A stretch of 64,000 bases of DNA from Branchiostoma belcheri (GCF_001625305.1 NW_017802425.1:929882-993881), one strand, 5' to 3'. Counted from the first letter of the stretch, positions 19,100 to 32,500 are shown. The notes: generated by a model not told the origin, from the letters alone. Translations and numbers: made by a program.

Positions 19100-22000
19100 A
19101 AACGGCGTGAAAAGATTCAAGTTTCGTCCACAACGAGAAAGAGGCAGGAAACTACAGGAAGAAACATAGTGGTCGGCGTGAGAAGTGACAACATTGTCTC
19201 TGTACTGATCAGAGATTACGATAAACATTTAAAGAGATGACAAGTAGAGAAAATCATGGCGTTGCAATTAACCTGTCGCCATTATATACCTATTTGTTCT
19301 ACCTTCTATGGCAGCTAGAGAACACAGTATATATCTATAAGCTGTGTTGTCAGGTATGAGTCGCACCTGGTCTCCAGTTCACGTCCCAGCCCGGCACGTC
19401 TCCATTCTCCCTGTTCTTCTCTTGCAGCCAGACGTACAGCGGCTGGAAGTACGCCTTCCAGGAATTCGCCAGCATCTTCCGCTGTCCCGTCATCGCCTCC
19501 ATGGCTTCAGGCCACGGCCTGGACCGGCCCAGCCGCAACATGTTCCTGGAATTAACAACAAACAAAACAACACCGTTATCTGCTGCATAATTTTACTGGG
19601 CCAAGGAAGGGGAAGATTGCAGGAGCTCCAACCCTGCATAGTTTTCAGGCTAGTACCTATTATGGTACGTCGCTTAATAATTTCGGTTATTCCAATAAAT
19701 CACCAAGTCGGATGCCCGATTTCTTGTTGTGAAAGAAATGGTGTGTAAGAAAAGTAATGTACTCACGCCAGCTTGGTCCCCGCGGCATGTGAGTTGTAGA
19801 TGTCGCACTTGTAGAGCGGCTCGGTGATGCCAGCCTCGTCACACATCGCCTTCTGGAACTGGAACTCAATAATGGTCCGGGCGTAGTACCTGTGGATAAC
19901 ACACTCTCACTTCAGATCCGTACAGGGCTGGATAAAGTTGTAACGTGAAGACGACTATTTAAACGTGGATAAATGAGATAATAGCTTCGGTATATAACCT
20001 GGATGCCAGACTTTTTTTAGCTTCGCACGCTCTCTCAGTCTCTACCTTCTGTTGGAGCACGAAAGACCGTCAATGTTTACTGCACTAAGACGGGGGGGGG
20101 GCGATACTAAACGATTACCTACTACTTACAGCACACCTGAGAAGTGTGCGGATCTGTTATATATTAAAGATGTCTTTTGGAAGTTCAGCGAGTATATTCT
20201 ACCTGTGTCCTGGATGGGGACGGCGCCGACTTCTTACCTACTATTACAGCAAACATACGAAATGCGTGCATGTGCCTGCTTTTTTGGAGAAGTTTGTTAA
20301 TGTGTTAACAGGCTTTATTTAGTACTTTATCCTAGTCTCACCTGATCATGTCAAAGTCGTTGGCCACGTGGTAGATGGAGGTGATGTCCAGCTGGTCCTC
20401 CCCCCTCTCTACCGGCGGCACCACGCCCACTATCTCAGCCCTGCGGGAACCATGGTCAGTCAGGATCACACTACATTTAACTTTCAGACACACACACACA
20501 GTCACGCACACACACAAACACTGACATACACACCACATTTATCTACGTACTTCATCTCCCAGTATTTCTTGTTCCACTCGTTCTTGGGGATCTCGCCGCT
20601 GAAGACCCGCCAGCGCCACAGGTCCTGCACCAGGCTGAACGGCAGCGTCGCGATCATGTTCAGGCCCTGCAGCAGCAGGAAGTTGATGTCCGCATCTGGA
20701 ACAGCAAAAGTAAGGTAGTCTGATCTTGAATACGTTCGATGATGCTATTGTAAATTCCTTTGCAATTGAGGGTGCAAATGTTACAGGCATCAACTTCCAG
20801 CATACGTCTAAAGCAAAGTAGTCCATCATCGGATTTAACAACGGTGTAAACAAGCACCGTGGCGAGAAGTCGTACTTAACAAGGAGCGACAAAGGGCTCC
20901 TGGTTACAGAAACATACGTTGAGATAGCTAGAATTTCCGTAGTTCAGGGAAATTCGGGTACAGTTTCGGAAATGTTTAAGATCGATTATTTTATTTCTGT
21001 ACCTCAGAAATCAGAGAGCCAAAGGCTATCTCAAAAGAAATTCCCTATAAAACGGCGACGCCGAAAGCACATTCATGAAAACCCTCAGTATTTCCTAACT
21101 CGTGTAAAACTCCATTGCGTACCCGGATCGTCCGGCACGGTGTCCAGCAGCCCGATGGCGTGCAGGTGCTGCGGAGTAGCCGCGGACAAAGCCAACACCT
21201 CCCCAACAGCCTCGTGGAACGCGTCGTTCGCGCCGTCCCGAAAAACTAGCGGCAGGTGGGCGTACTGCATCTGGTACTGCGTGTGTCCCATCTCGTGGTG
21301 GATGGTGAGAAGGTCCTCCATGTCCACCTTCGTGCACATACGGATCCTGGAGAGGAGGGAAAATTGCATTTTTTCACATCAGCAATTATCCGTTACGTTA
21401 TAAGATAACAAGATGCGGCGGACGTGTGCTTGTACGCCGCTAAAACTATCACGAAGCCACGTCCGTTATTTGTTCATTCAGTTGAGAAGATTGTTCGTCC
21501 GGGGAAATAAATAAAAACGATAGTATTAGGAAGTGGTATATGATAAGCAGAGTACTACCTAAGATGTTGATGGCGTGCAATTTGCAAACCGCCTTTCCGT
21601 CCCAAGACCGCTAAATTCGGAGAACACATGCACCATTATCCCCAAGATGCTCTCAGTTTTCCCGATTGAACGTCGTGCGTGCCCGGGCCCTTACTGAGGG
21701 TAGGTAAAAGGTCTACCTGAAGTCTTCTCCATCGTAGAAGTCCCAGGCGGTGGCGTGACAGGCGACCTCTCTGTCGGTGGGCCTCTGTAGCATGGACCGC
21801 TCAAAGAACCGGCTGGGCAGCGGCAGGAGGCCGAGAGACCCGAAAAACTCCTCCGACACTTCGTACATCCTCATGATGGTGTAGTTCTACACAAACGTGA
21901 TAGAGGGCGTTGGCACTCCCAAGCATTGACAGAGAATCAATAGAAATTGTTTCAGTCCACATACATTGTATTATATGATAAACAGTACTGTTTTGCTGTG

Positions 22001-25000
22001 TTGCGGGTCGGGAAAATTTTTCTTTCAGTTTGGCAGTTTTCTTTTCAGCTATTAAAGCAGTAAACGTTAGACCTGACCTGTTCCAACATGGCGGGTGTGA
22101 CGTCAAGACTCTCCTTGTCCGGGAAGGGGACCGTCAGACTGTACAGGTTTGTCCAGAAGCGCCCCCACATGTCACCTACAGAATTACGGCAGAAAACGTT
22201 GGTATAAACATAATGGCCCCATTTTGTATCATCAATATGTGGACAAAAACACAAAATGTCAGTGAAAATACTAGTATACCATTTTTTCAGACCAATTCAC
22301 CAGGATTTCATTGCATGAATCCTACATTTTCATGCGAGGCCGATGGAGCGCCAAAATAACACGTTTAATATGTTCAGGATGTTTATTAAAGGTTGTAGTA
22401 CATCTAGCTATAGTTCGATCTGTTACCTGACATTTTACATATGTTACATGACGTACGCTTACGGCATATTCCCATTTAGCATATTCTGTTGTAGTCTTTT
22501 TACGAGGGTCTCAGAAAGACTCGTCATCCTAACATAAAGCGGCCCTCATATGATCAGTCCTACCCAGCAGGTGTTCCGGAAGTGGTCCTCTCAGGTTGAT
22601 CTTGTCGCCGTACACGTCATACAACTTCCGGCGTACGTAGGCGTGCAGCTGCAGGTAGAACGGCTTGACTTCCTCCCAGATATCCAACATGTCCTGTTCG
22701 AACGTGTCCGTCTCATACTTCCACCGCCACTGGTCACCGTAATCAGTGTACCCTACAGAGACACACCATGTATTATTCAATATTTAGAAAATGCTGAACA
22801 AAGTTAGAATTTTCCATCACAAGCGATGCGCACTCTACCGAGACGGGGGACGATACAGTCTTCCTTCTTACGATATTCTTACGGTTCCAGGTGTCAGGAG
22901 GGAGTAAATCAGTAATTCAGAAATAACGTCGAGGGATCGATTTAAAATCGGTAATAAAATCTGCTGACGTGACGTGACGTGACGTGATTTGAGACGCGTC
23001 AGGTGACGCACCGTTTGCTCGGGCGATCTGGTTCTTAAGGTCGACGTAGGTGACGTAATGCGGTCTGATGGCCTTACTGACGGCGTCACGCCAGCCGACC
23101 CACACCCACAACCGCTCCTCGTAGTCACGTGATGTCGCCATGATCTCCGTCAAACCTGTCACGACAGGAATAGATTGATATGACATATATGATTGGTTTT
23201 ATTGCGGTCGGGCGTATCGATGATAACATACATTCATATAGTAGAAAGTTTGGTTTCATTATAGACCTATAAACAAATTTTGACTTTTCCCTCACAGGAA
23301 ATCTACACCATATAGATTAAACTGTCACCTGACTGGGACGGGGGACACTACAGTCTTCCTGGCACGTAAGGCCTTGCTGTATACGTACAAAATATACATC
23401 CTGCGTGTTTAGCCTTTTGCCATCCTGCCTAACGTTGGCATTTCTAATACGGCTTTATTTTTAATTATCATCACTTTGTAATACAAACTTCCCCGGGAGA
23501 GAACAGTTTCAGCAGAACGCAAACCCACCCGGCTCCAGCTCTCGGCAGTTGTCCGGATCGTCCTGGTCGCACACCTGGCCGACGGCGTAGATCCGCCCCA
23601 TCTCGGACAGCGTCTCCTGCAGCTGTACGGGTACAGGGGAACCGTTTTATGTCAGCGCTGTAATCGTTATCTACGTATACGGTGGCCCACAAGTACGCAC
23701 CTGCGTCGTCTGCGCGAACACCTTGATGGGAAGTAATCGTCTCTCCCCGACAAAAACCCCGGCGGCAATTTCGGCCCTTGCCCTTGGCGGCAAAACTCGC
23801 GTCGCTCCCCGAATAAATTAACGCCGCCGCATCAGAAGTCTGCAAAGAAGGCTAACTCAATCTTGTATGGTGCACATTTGCATAATTAGTATCTGTTGAT
23901 GTTCTGCCTGCCATAGGTTGCATACATTACATGTATGAAAGTAGTATAATGTAAAACACTGTAATCATAGAATTTCCTCATTAATTATGCAAATAAAGTC
24001 CTCATTTGCATAATTTGCATTTAATCATGTACATCTCTCTCTCAGCTACCTACACACCAAAAATTATGAAAATACGTTGTTCCTATCTGGACTTATTGGC
24101 TTTTAAACATTTCGCCAGAAAGTGCCCTGCAGTTCCAGAACAAGCTGCTAGGGGGACCAAACTCACACCACTAATTCCTGACAGGAAAAGCTATCTGTCA
24201 CCAAATAAAAACATCAAGACCATAGCATGTTCAGGACAAAAGATACGAAAACCGGAAGTTCTGCTGCAGTACCAAGGTCATCCACCAGGAGGCCCATATT
24301 TGACCTTGACCTTCGTCTTCCTAAGACTTACCGACATACCAAATATCATCATAATCCATAAAGGCGTTCTGAAGTTATGCTGACCACAAAGTTGCGGAAA
24401 CACACACAGACAGACACACACACAGACATACATACATACATACATACAGACAGACACGCCAAAAACAATACCTCCATTTTTCATGGAGGTAATAAGATAG
24501 CAGACGACAAAGAGAAGAAGAAGAAGGGAAGGGGGACAGAGGAGCTTCGATGAGAAATGAAAGAGGGGAGAAAAATTAGCTGAAGCTAAGCAAATGAAAA
24601 GACTAGAGAGATAGAAAAAGAAACTGACCCGTCGTGCCGTGTCCCCTTCTTGAGGCGCGCTCCCCAGAAAGTCGAACTCTCTGATGACGTCATCAGGGAA
24701 GCCTGTGGTGTTGAAGCTGGTCTTGTTGACGTAAGCCTCGGCCTCGAACTCCGTCAGCGCCAGACTTTTCTCCAGCTGCGGCAGGGAAAACGAGGAAGAC
24801 CGTTAATGAATACAATCATCTTAAGCATCCAGGAGATATAATGGCATCTAGATATTTGTCATTATATTTATATATCTAGATGTCTTAAGACTTAGAAGAT
24901 AACACATTTCATAATCTGAAGACACATACTATCTAAATCCGTCAAAACTGTGACGTACTCCACACCTATTGCTTTCGATGTGCCGTACTCCTGTTTCAAA

Positions 25001-28000
25001 ACAAGTCTGTGGAAACTCATTACAATATTGAAATCGACTGTTTCTAAGTCCACCTTGTTGTTGTCGCTGTTCACTGCATCAGCTAGCATTCACACTTACA
25101 ATAATCTACTTGTGTACAACTGTGTCAATCGCAAATGTACTTGTGTAGCAACCGTCTTGTAACTTCGGTGTAAACATACACTGTAGGCCAAAGGTCAATT
25201 GAACAGGGTCATGTCAGGTCACGAAGAACAATGCCTGACATCAGGTGACCAATCATCAGAAGCCAGTTTAACACAACCTGTAACGGGTACAGCGGAGTAA
25301 TAGGTGACGTATTGTTGTGTGTCCACGCCTGTGTGTAAATATGGTTGCTTCAATACATAAAAAAATTCAACTTCGGGAGTAAAATTAAGCATATGCGCCA
25401 AATAGGAATAGAGGAGTAAAAACAAGCCAACTTCAAAAAGGTTTTTTCAACATTACCCATTTGTAACATCTCAATGGACATGCATGCAGAATGTATTCAA
25501 TATAAACGAGATTGAGCCTATTTTCTCTGATATGTGGGACGACAGAGTGCATCTTAAAGCCTCTTCTAATACTAAAAAAAGTGAAAACTGCTCTGGTTGA
25601 CTTTGATAGAACTGATGCGTGTCTTCGTGATAAACGAACCATTACCTTAACTTGGCCCGACATCACGACAGTACTCAGTCAACACTTCTGTTTGCTAAAC
25701 CCTGAGTACACAAGCTGCAATTGCGACAAATGTTGCGAAGAGAGATTTCTCCCAGATGCGAGGTGAAGCTAGTCCTGTGGCAACATGGTTCATGTACCAA
25801 GTTGTGGCAGTAATGCCAGATGTAAAGTTCATAGTTTAATAGTGCCTCAGTATGTGAACAAACGTTTTGGACATGGTTTAATGAAGAAGTACAAAATGTA
25901 ATCGTACGTGACATCACGTGGCTTCCCTTGTCAGTCTAGACGTCTTCATTATCACTCCTNNNNNNNNNNNNNNNNNNNNAGACGACAAAGAGAAGAAGAA
26001 GAAGGAAGGGGGACAGAGGAGCTTCGATGAGAAATGAAAGAGGGGAGAAAAATTAGCTGAAGCTAAGCAAATGAAAAGACTAGAGAGATGAAAAAGAAAC
26101 TGACCCGTCGTGCCGTGTCCCCTTCTTGAGGCGCGCTCCCCAGAAAAGTCGAACTCTCTGATGACGTCATCAGGGAAGCCTGTGGTGTTGAAGCTGGTCT
26201 TGTTGACGTAAGCCTCGGCCTCGAACTCCGTCAGCGCCAGACTTTTCTCCAGCTGCGGCAGGGAAAACGAGGAAGACCGTTAATGAATACAATCATCTTA
26301 AGCATCCAGGAGATATAATGGCATCTAGATATTTGTCATTATATTTATATATCTAGATGTCTTAAAACTTAGAAGATAACACATTTCATAATCTGAAGAC
26401 ACATACTATCTAAATCCGTCAAAACTGTGACGTACTCCACACCTATTGCTTTCGAGGTGCCGTGAATTCCGCCTTACTCCTATTTCAAAACAAGTCCGTG
26501 GAAACTCATTACAACATTGAAATCGACTGTTTCTAAGTCCATTTTGTTGTTGTTGCTGTTCACTGCATCAGCTAGCATTCGCACTTATAATAATCTACTT
26601 GTGTACAACTGTGTCAATCGCAAATGTACTTGTGTAGCAACCGTCTTGTAACTTCGGTGTAAACATACACTTTAGGCCAAAGGTCAAGTGAACAGGGTCA
26701 TGTCAGGTCACGAAGAACAATGCCTGACATCAGGTGACCAATCAGAAGCCAGTTTAACACAACCTGTAACGGGTACAGCGGAGTAATAGGTGACGTATTG
26801 ATGTGTGTCCACGCCTGTGTGTAAATATGGTTACTTCATTACATTATATTTTTTAACTCTTCCTTAAGCTAAGGTCCCAATTACGCCGGTGCCCGTCGGG
26901 GATGTAGCCCCGGCTGGCCCCGGCCGGGTTCAGGAGTCGAGCGGGCATCGGCTGTCGTGGTCACAATTAAAAGTTTCCTTCAGTAGCATTTTGTTAGAAA
27001 TTTTGTCACCCTCTTTGGTCGGTATCCGGCAGGCACCCGGCAGGTACCCAGCAGATTCTCTGACGATGTCTTGTATTGACCTATACGTAATGCAGAATTC
27101 ACGTATTTCTTGTGATCATTTGATCTATGAGGTGACACATTTTACCCGGGTTTACGAAGTACACACCTTTATTCTGTTCATCTGGTCTGTGACGTAAGAA
27201 ATGTGTCCCGGTGGAATGCCGGCAACCGGAGGGGTACCTCTCGGTGTTCTCACGATGAGGTCACGGCGTCTTTTTGTCAGCGGGGCCCGGGTAGAATTTA
27301 ACTCAGAATTAAATTCTTATCGGGGCCCCGACGGGCCGAAAAATAGCCCGGTAGCCGCAGGGTGCCCCGCGGGGCCACGTCGGGGTCCCGCCCGAAAGTG
27401 GTAAAAAACAGCCCGGGAACTACCCGCCAGGGCCCCTTTTCCCAATTGGGACCTTAGCTTAAGACAGCTAGCATACAGTGGAAAAAATCAACTTCGGGAG
27501 TAAAATTAAGTATAAGCTCCAAATAGGAATAGAGAAGTAAAAACAAGCAAACTTCAAAAAAGGTCTTTTCAACGTTACCCATTTGTTACATGTGAATGGA
27601 CATGCATGCAGAATGTATTCAATATAAACGAGATTGAGACTATTTTCTCTGATATGTGGGACGACAGAGTGCATCTTAAAGCGTCTTCTAATACTAAAAA
27701 AAGTGAAAACTGCTCTGGTTGACTTTGATAGAACTGATGCGTGTCTTCGTGATAAACGAACCATTACCTTAACTTGGCCCGACATCACGACAGTACTCAG
27801 TCAACACTTCTGTTTGCTAAACCCTGAGTACACAAGCTGCAATTGCGACAAATGTTGCGAAGAGAGATTTCTCCCAGATGCGAGGTGAAGCTAGTCCTGT
27901 GGCAACATGGTTCATGTACCAAGTTGTGGCAGTAATGCCAGATGTAAAGTTCATAGTTTAATAGTGCCTCAGTATGTGAACAAACGTTTTGGACATGGTT

Positions 28001-29490
28001 TAATGAAGAAAGTACAAAATGTAATCGTACGTGACATCACGTGGCTTCCCTTGTCAGTCTAGACGTCTTCATTATCACTCCTACTTTTAAGGTTCAAGTA
28101 TTAAATTAAGATGCTTTTTTCACGTTCAAGCTTCTAAAATTTCCAGATATGACACTCACGTTCAGCCGGTAGGTGGTTTGGCATAATGATTGGGAAGCTT
28201 CAAAATTTAGCGTGGAGTGTTGCGTATACGTATATATTTACTGACGTTAGCGTGGTATGCCAGAGGCCTCGAGCGCCAGTTGTTGTTGGCACACCCCCAT
28301 GCAGGCCCCAATTAGGCAACCCATGCAGGTTACACCCCCATACAGACCCCCTTTGTAGTTTTGCTGGCTCAAGAATGTTGTCATTAAACATTTCGATCCG
28401 TTATATTGTTGACCAAACTTATAGCACGTCTTAAACCAATCCAGCCGCCCTACATCCTTGACCCTTTTCCTGCCACGCCACAGGCAGACTTTTCCGTGGC
28501 TGAGTGAGATAAAGCAGAATTCGGCCAAGCGAAGTAAATAACTTGCCAGATGAGTTAAACCTCGCGGAGCCTTTTTACTGGAAACTTACTCGCCTTTTTA
28601 ATATTCTGTCTCCGTTACTTTCTGCCCCCTTCTCGCGACATTGTGTTTTACACCGCGGTCAGGTAACCCCATGGTAGTTTACATAACGTCGTTTTTATTG
28701 GCAATCAAACCCTCATCCTTGAAGGAAGAGGACCCTAGCCTCTGATGAGAGGGGGGGGGGCTACATGCCTTGATTACCCACCGCCTGGGCGTAAATACTT
28801 GCAAAAGTGGCAAACAGGTGAACCACTGATGGTTTACATAGCATCGTTTTTGTTGGCAATCTACCACCGGCATTTTTAGGTTGACTTCTATTCAGCGGAG
28901 GGAGGGGGCTGCAGTCGTAAATGTCGTGAAACCACGTTACAGTTAACGTCGCCCTTGTACCCTGCCACGGGACCAGCCAGAAAGTACAACTGCAGACATA
29001 CAACATCTTAATCAAGACCAGAACAAGTGCAGGCACGCAGGAAGGGGCGTACTCGTTCCCGCCCTTAGTCACTTTCTAAACCCCAGGGTACAGGAGAAAT
29101 ATCACAAGTACAAGGGACACTCCGTAATGGCTCGGTCACATTTGTCGTACGACATCAAATCCAGGACGTCCTTAGGATAGTCGTGGACGTTTCGAAAAAC
29201 ATCAGCTATCATGTGACTAAAAAAGATGATTTGTCATAGTATGGCTGAAAATGATTGTATGACAAATGTGGCCCGGTGCACATGCGTACCAGGACGCCGT
29301 TGTTGTGTTCCGTCAGGTTGGTGTCGTAGTTCCACGACGCCACGACGTAAGCGTTCCACACCTCCTGCGCACGCGCGTTGTAGTCACTGAGGAAGCGCTG
29401 TGCGTCGTCCAGGTTGTTGTTGGTTGGTGAGTTGGTTTGTGCGCTGGTAAGGACGGCCAGGGCCGACAGGAGAACAGCTGACCACGGCAT
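18997..29490 (-). CDS. ACE2-like: ACE2-type single-domain zinc carboxypeptidase with GPI anchor, no collectrin domain
   Basis: Thirteen exons: 29490-29290, 24775-24629, 23622-23529, 23155-23012, 22752-22564, 22175-22078, 21886-21717, 21346-21123, 20695-20551, 20440-20342, 19889-19767, 19545-19367 and 19076-18997. Phases match throughout (1893 nt, 630 residues). The signal peptide is [17 protein letters not shown]. The M2 peptidase zinc site is HEMGH (365-369) with third ligand Glu393 in FHEAVGE. ACE2 hallmarks are present: [18 protein letters not shown], with Arg264 at the ACE2 Arg273 position (Gln281 in testis ACE), the [13 protein letters not shown] block (His495, Arg504, Tyr505), and LEPGLTEIMA. 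A carboxypeptidase rather than dipeptidyl activity is therefore inferred. After the peptidase domain (GWDVNWRP) the collectrin/transmembrane part of vertebrate ACE2 is missing, and a GPI-signal exon follows directly. Exon 2 is duplicated around an assembly gap (second copy 26252-26105). Confidence 0.93.
20487..20532. repeat. CA-rich microsatellite
   Basis: An imperfect cacacaca tract lies in the intron between ACE2 exons 9 and 10, close to the exon 9 donor. Confidence 0.8.
23868..24490 (-). mobile_element. Non-autonomous DNA element, acctccatgaaa family, truncated
   Basis: In reverse orientation this matches 51625 onward: a terminal acctccatgaaaaatggaggt hairpin, a TG/TCTG microsatellite, caactttgtggtcagcataa, then alternating atgcaaat and atttgcataatt words. 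The match stops around 23868, so the distal end is missing. It sits in the ACE2 intron between exons 2 and 3. Confidence 0.75.
24500..25959. repeat. Unmerged-haplotype duplicate, left copy (contains ACE2 exon 2)
   Basis: The sequence from agacgacaaagagaag to cttcattatcactcct reappears almost unchanged at 25980-28081, immediately on the other side of a 20-N gap. Differences are scattered SNPs, short indels and one 0.6-kb insertion. This is the pattern of two alleles placed in tandem by an assembler. Confidence 0.85.
25960..25979. other. Assembly gap (20 N)
   Basis: Twenty N bases separate the two near-identical copies described on either side. Confidence 1.
26105..26252 (-). pseudogene. Second copy of ACE2 exon 2 with a one-base insertion
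   Basis: This equals exon 24775-24629 except that a run of three T (minus strand, GACTTTCTG) is four here (GACTTTTCTG). The exon is therefore 148 nt instead of 147 and the frame shifts. The splice sites are intact. As it belongs to a probable allelic duplicate, the extra base may be a sequencing error or a null allele rather than a separate broken exon in one genome. Confidence 0.75.
26864..27462. mobile_element. MITE-like element with perfect 19-bp inverted ends, TTAA flanks
   Basis: The left end ttaagctaaggtcccaatt (26864-26882) is the exact reverse complement of the right end aattgggaccttagcttaa (27444-27462). If the outer TTAA is the target duplication, the element proper has 15-bp TIRs, as expected for TTAA-targeting (piggyBac-like) transposition. 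The interior is very GC-rich, with repeated ccggcagg and cggggccc words and no coding capacity. The allelic copy at about 25.36 kb lacks it. Confidence 0.85.
28082..29289. other. First intron of ACE2, unique part
   Basis: No exon with matching phase was found here. The sequence is non-repetitive apart from a short G run near 28750. Confidence 0.5.
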
Positions 29491-29574
29491 GACTGCAGAC
29501 CGGTGGGCGGGCCGGGGAAGTGCCGGGTTCGCGTCGGTACGCGCTGTTAGGTCGGGCTGAGTCAAGTTAATCAT

Positions 29575-32500
29575 TAGTTTGTTACATGACTTAGGTACAT
29601 AACATGTGACCTGCAGGCGGGCTGGATGTGTTGGCAGACCTGCTGGCTCGCGGCGAAGCTTATTTCCGTCTCGTAAACCGTCCTTGCCATTTAAAACGGT
29701 CTATGTCATATCGCTGAACGGTAAACTTTAACAATTGTGTTTAATATAGAGCGCTGTGTCCGCGCGGTGATGTTTCGTGGCATAGAAGATTCGGGTTTAG
29801 GGGTTTAGATGTTTAATGGGATTTTTGACCCGGGTTCGAATCCGAGCTTGTTCTTTTAATTTGCTCTTTTTTTTCAACTTCACGGATCAGTTTAAATTTT
29901 AAATGGGTTATGTCGTACAGTCCACGTACGTACTTGTATGTGTTTATATGCGTGAGAACGATATATTTTTAATTAGTTCTGTACTAAAGAGATACTGGGA
30001 ACGACTGGTATGTGACCGGCGGTGACCGCCGCGGTCTGCTGGATCACACCGCGCGCGCCCTCTGGCGGACACATTACCATCTGCAATACATCGGGCTTTC
30101 TCCTACGTACACTGTATGAAGGTTTGAGAGAGATTCGTTGCTGACGTGCCTCTCGCGTAGACGTTTCTCATCTCTGTATCTGTATCTGTATCTGTATAGC
30201 CGGTACAACCGCCTTTCGGCGTAACACACCAGCTTCGCAGGCACGCGGCGCGGCAGCAGCTGGCTATATTACACCGATCGACTTGTTACACCTAACCCTT
30301 CAACTTCTAGCTCTAGACATCTATCATCTATCATCTCATTTATCATCTAGTCTAAAATTTCATTCTGGGCACCACAGAAGATCTGACAATCAGTTTTTTT
30401 CATCCTTCTGAGTTTTACATTTCTATTTTTAACGTTTATTTAACCATTTAATGCCGTGGTTGCACATTCTGTGATACTACCACCTTTTCCATTGCCTACC
30501 CCTCTTCATCCCTAGACAGTTCCTTACATTATAGTTTGGTGAGTCCCGTTTGTGAACGTTGTCGTTCTGTTAGCCTGGGTGAACACAAAGCGGGAATAAT
30601 GGGCTAAAACATCACCTTTGTGTGCGTCTAGCGTCACTGTGACAGGTGTTCACGTCTGACTTTGGCCTTGACATTTAACTGGTCATAAATCAACACTTGG
30701 TGCGGTTACATGCGAGTGTTTTATGATCCTGTCTTTGTTCTCACATCAATAGATCACGGGTGGAGATAAATCCACGCGTGAAACAATAACGACGTATATA
30801 CCTCGTTAACGTCGAGAGGTGCAGGTCTTGTCCTAGTGTGATGGCGTACAATAAACCAAAAATGGTGGTGCATAAAACTAGATACTTCTTTCACAAGATG
30901 TATCCTGAAATGCATTTCAATAAACATTGACCACTTTGACAATTGTAAATGTATTGTCTGAAGACCATCTGTTGTGCACAGGTGTTGTCATAGTACTGGT
31001 GGAAGATAACTGCGCATGCACGTACAACTGACTTCTTTGTTAACTGGTAAACCAGCATTCAATCACGTGCTTTATGGGACAAGAGAAGGAGTCATAATGA
31101 AAGCAGAAAAGCAAGAAAATAAAAGACTAAAAACGTCAAAAAGCCTCCAGTGCCCAGCTGAGGTAAGGACGGAAAAGGAAGTGACATCTTACACAGTGTC
31201 ATTCTACTTAAACACGGGTTCATGCCCAGTTTTTTGTGGACACTGGAAGACTATTTGAATCAGGCAGATTGCCATCTCCCCTGACATTCATTGTTCAAGA
31301 TGTCGCACGAATTTAGCCGTGCATGGCGTTCTGCAAGCATCTTCTTGATTTCTGAAACGACTTTACACGCGGCTTTAACCTATCAACATGGCCGGTGTTT
31401 ACGTGATAATCACGTGAGAGCAAACATCCGACATGGGAGGGTGTGCCGAGAAAAGGCGGGAACTTGTGCAGGCGGCCATGACGCCTCTCAGCCGGTGACT
31501 CATGCCAATTACGGCTCCCCGCAGGCGAACATTTCTGAAAGGTCACCGCGTCGTCAGACAAGCCCAGAACAAAAGGACGGACTAGCAGGATAAAAAGGTT
31601 TAATCACTACAATATTCTTCACATATCGGGCGGACGGTTTTAAGCCTTCCGCTGAGAGGAAGACGCGATCTACATTTAAATTAAGGGCGTGGTTCAAAGT
31701 AAGAGCGTTTGTCATTGTCAGTGCATTAAAAATTCAGGACCTGTGAAGGCTTTACGTGCCCACTGGCGAATCTCTGAACCTCACGGACGGTTGTGTAACT
31801 GTAAGCTTTTGTAAACAATATATTTGGTTGAATGGAAGAGTCATTATACTTAGAAATGACTCGTTTCTAGAAACACCAGATAGATAGGCTATGGATTTTT
31901 TACCTCTTTGCATACTGTGTGTTACCTTAAAAATAACCTTTGGGTACGACTTGGCAAATACAATCATATATACTAGATTATAATCCTTAATTAAAACATA
32001 CTAAAAAAATCCACGTCAAAAGCAAGAATGTGTTTTGTTCTTGATGTCATTTTTACTCTGTAGCGATAGAACAGATCCTATAAAAATAGATGTAGACAAA
32101 AACATGTCGACTTGATGAAATGATTAATGTGAGGACGTTATGATGACCTTTAACCTTTGTCTCATCCATTCTGCCCATAACTGGCGACGACGTTGAAAAC
32201 ACCGCTGACAATATGTTGCTGCATTTGGTTCATTCAATGTTTTCCCGCCGTTGATTGACAGCCATGCAGACGACGTCTGTCGCTCAACATGGTCTGAGAC
32301 GTCACAGATGCAATAAAGTAAAATAATTACAAAAATAATTTCAGCTGACTTTTTACTGAAATATGACTGATAGGTGCGTTCATGACATGTGTGATGGGCC
32401 GTCAAGTGAGTTGGCGGGAACCCTTACCTAGGTTTGATAAACAGGAGCGCAGACGACGCGAGGGGCCACGCATGCACCGTGGGTCAGGTTGTTTTCCCCA

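Larger units (their letters stand above)
25980..28081. repeat. Unmerged-haplotype duplicate, right copy
   Basis: Second version of 24500-25959. It continues without a break into the unique DNA leading to ACE2 exon 1, whereas the left copy ends at the gap. Confidence 0.85.

Noticed and set aside
24500-28081. True genomic tandem duplication of an ACE2 exon
   Set aside because: The junction coincides with an N-gap and the copies differ like alleles, so assembly duplication is the simpler explanation.
29760-29860. Possible tRNA around gggttcgaatcc
   Set aside because: The T-arm stem has two mismatches and no matching acceptor, D-arm or anticodon stem could be built. At best it is a tRNA-derived relic.
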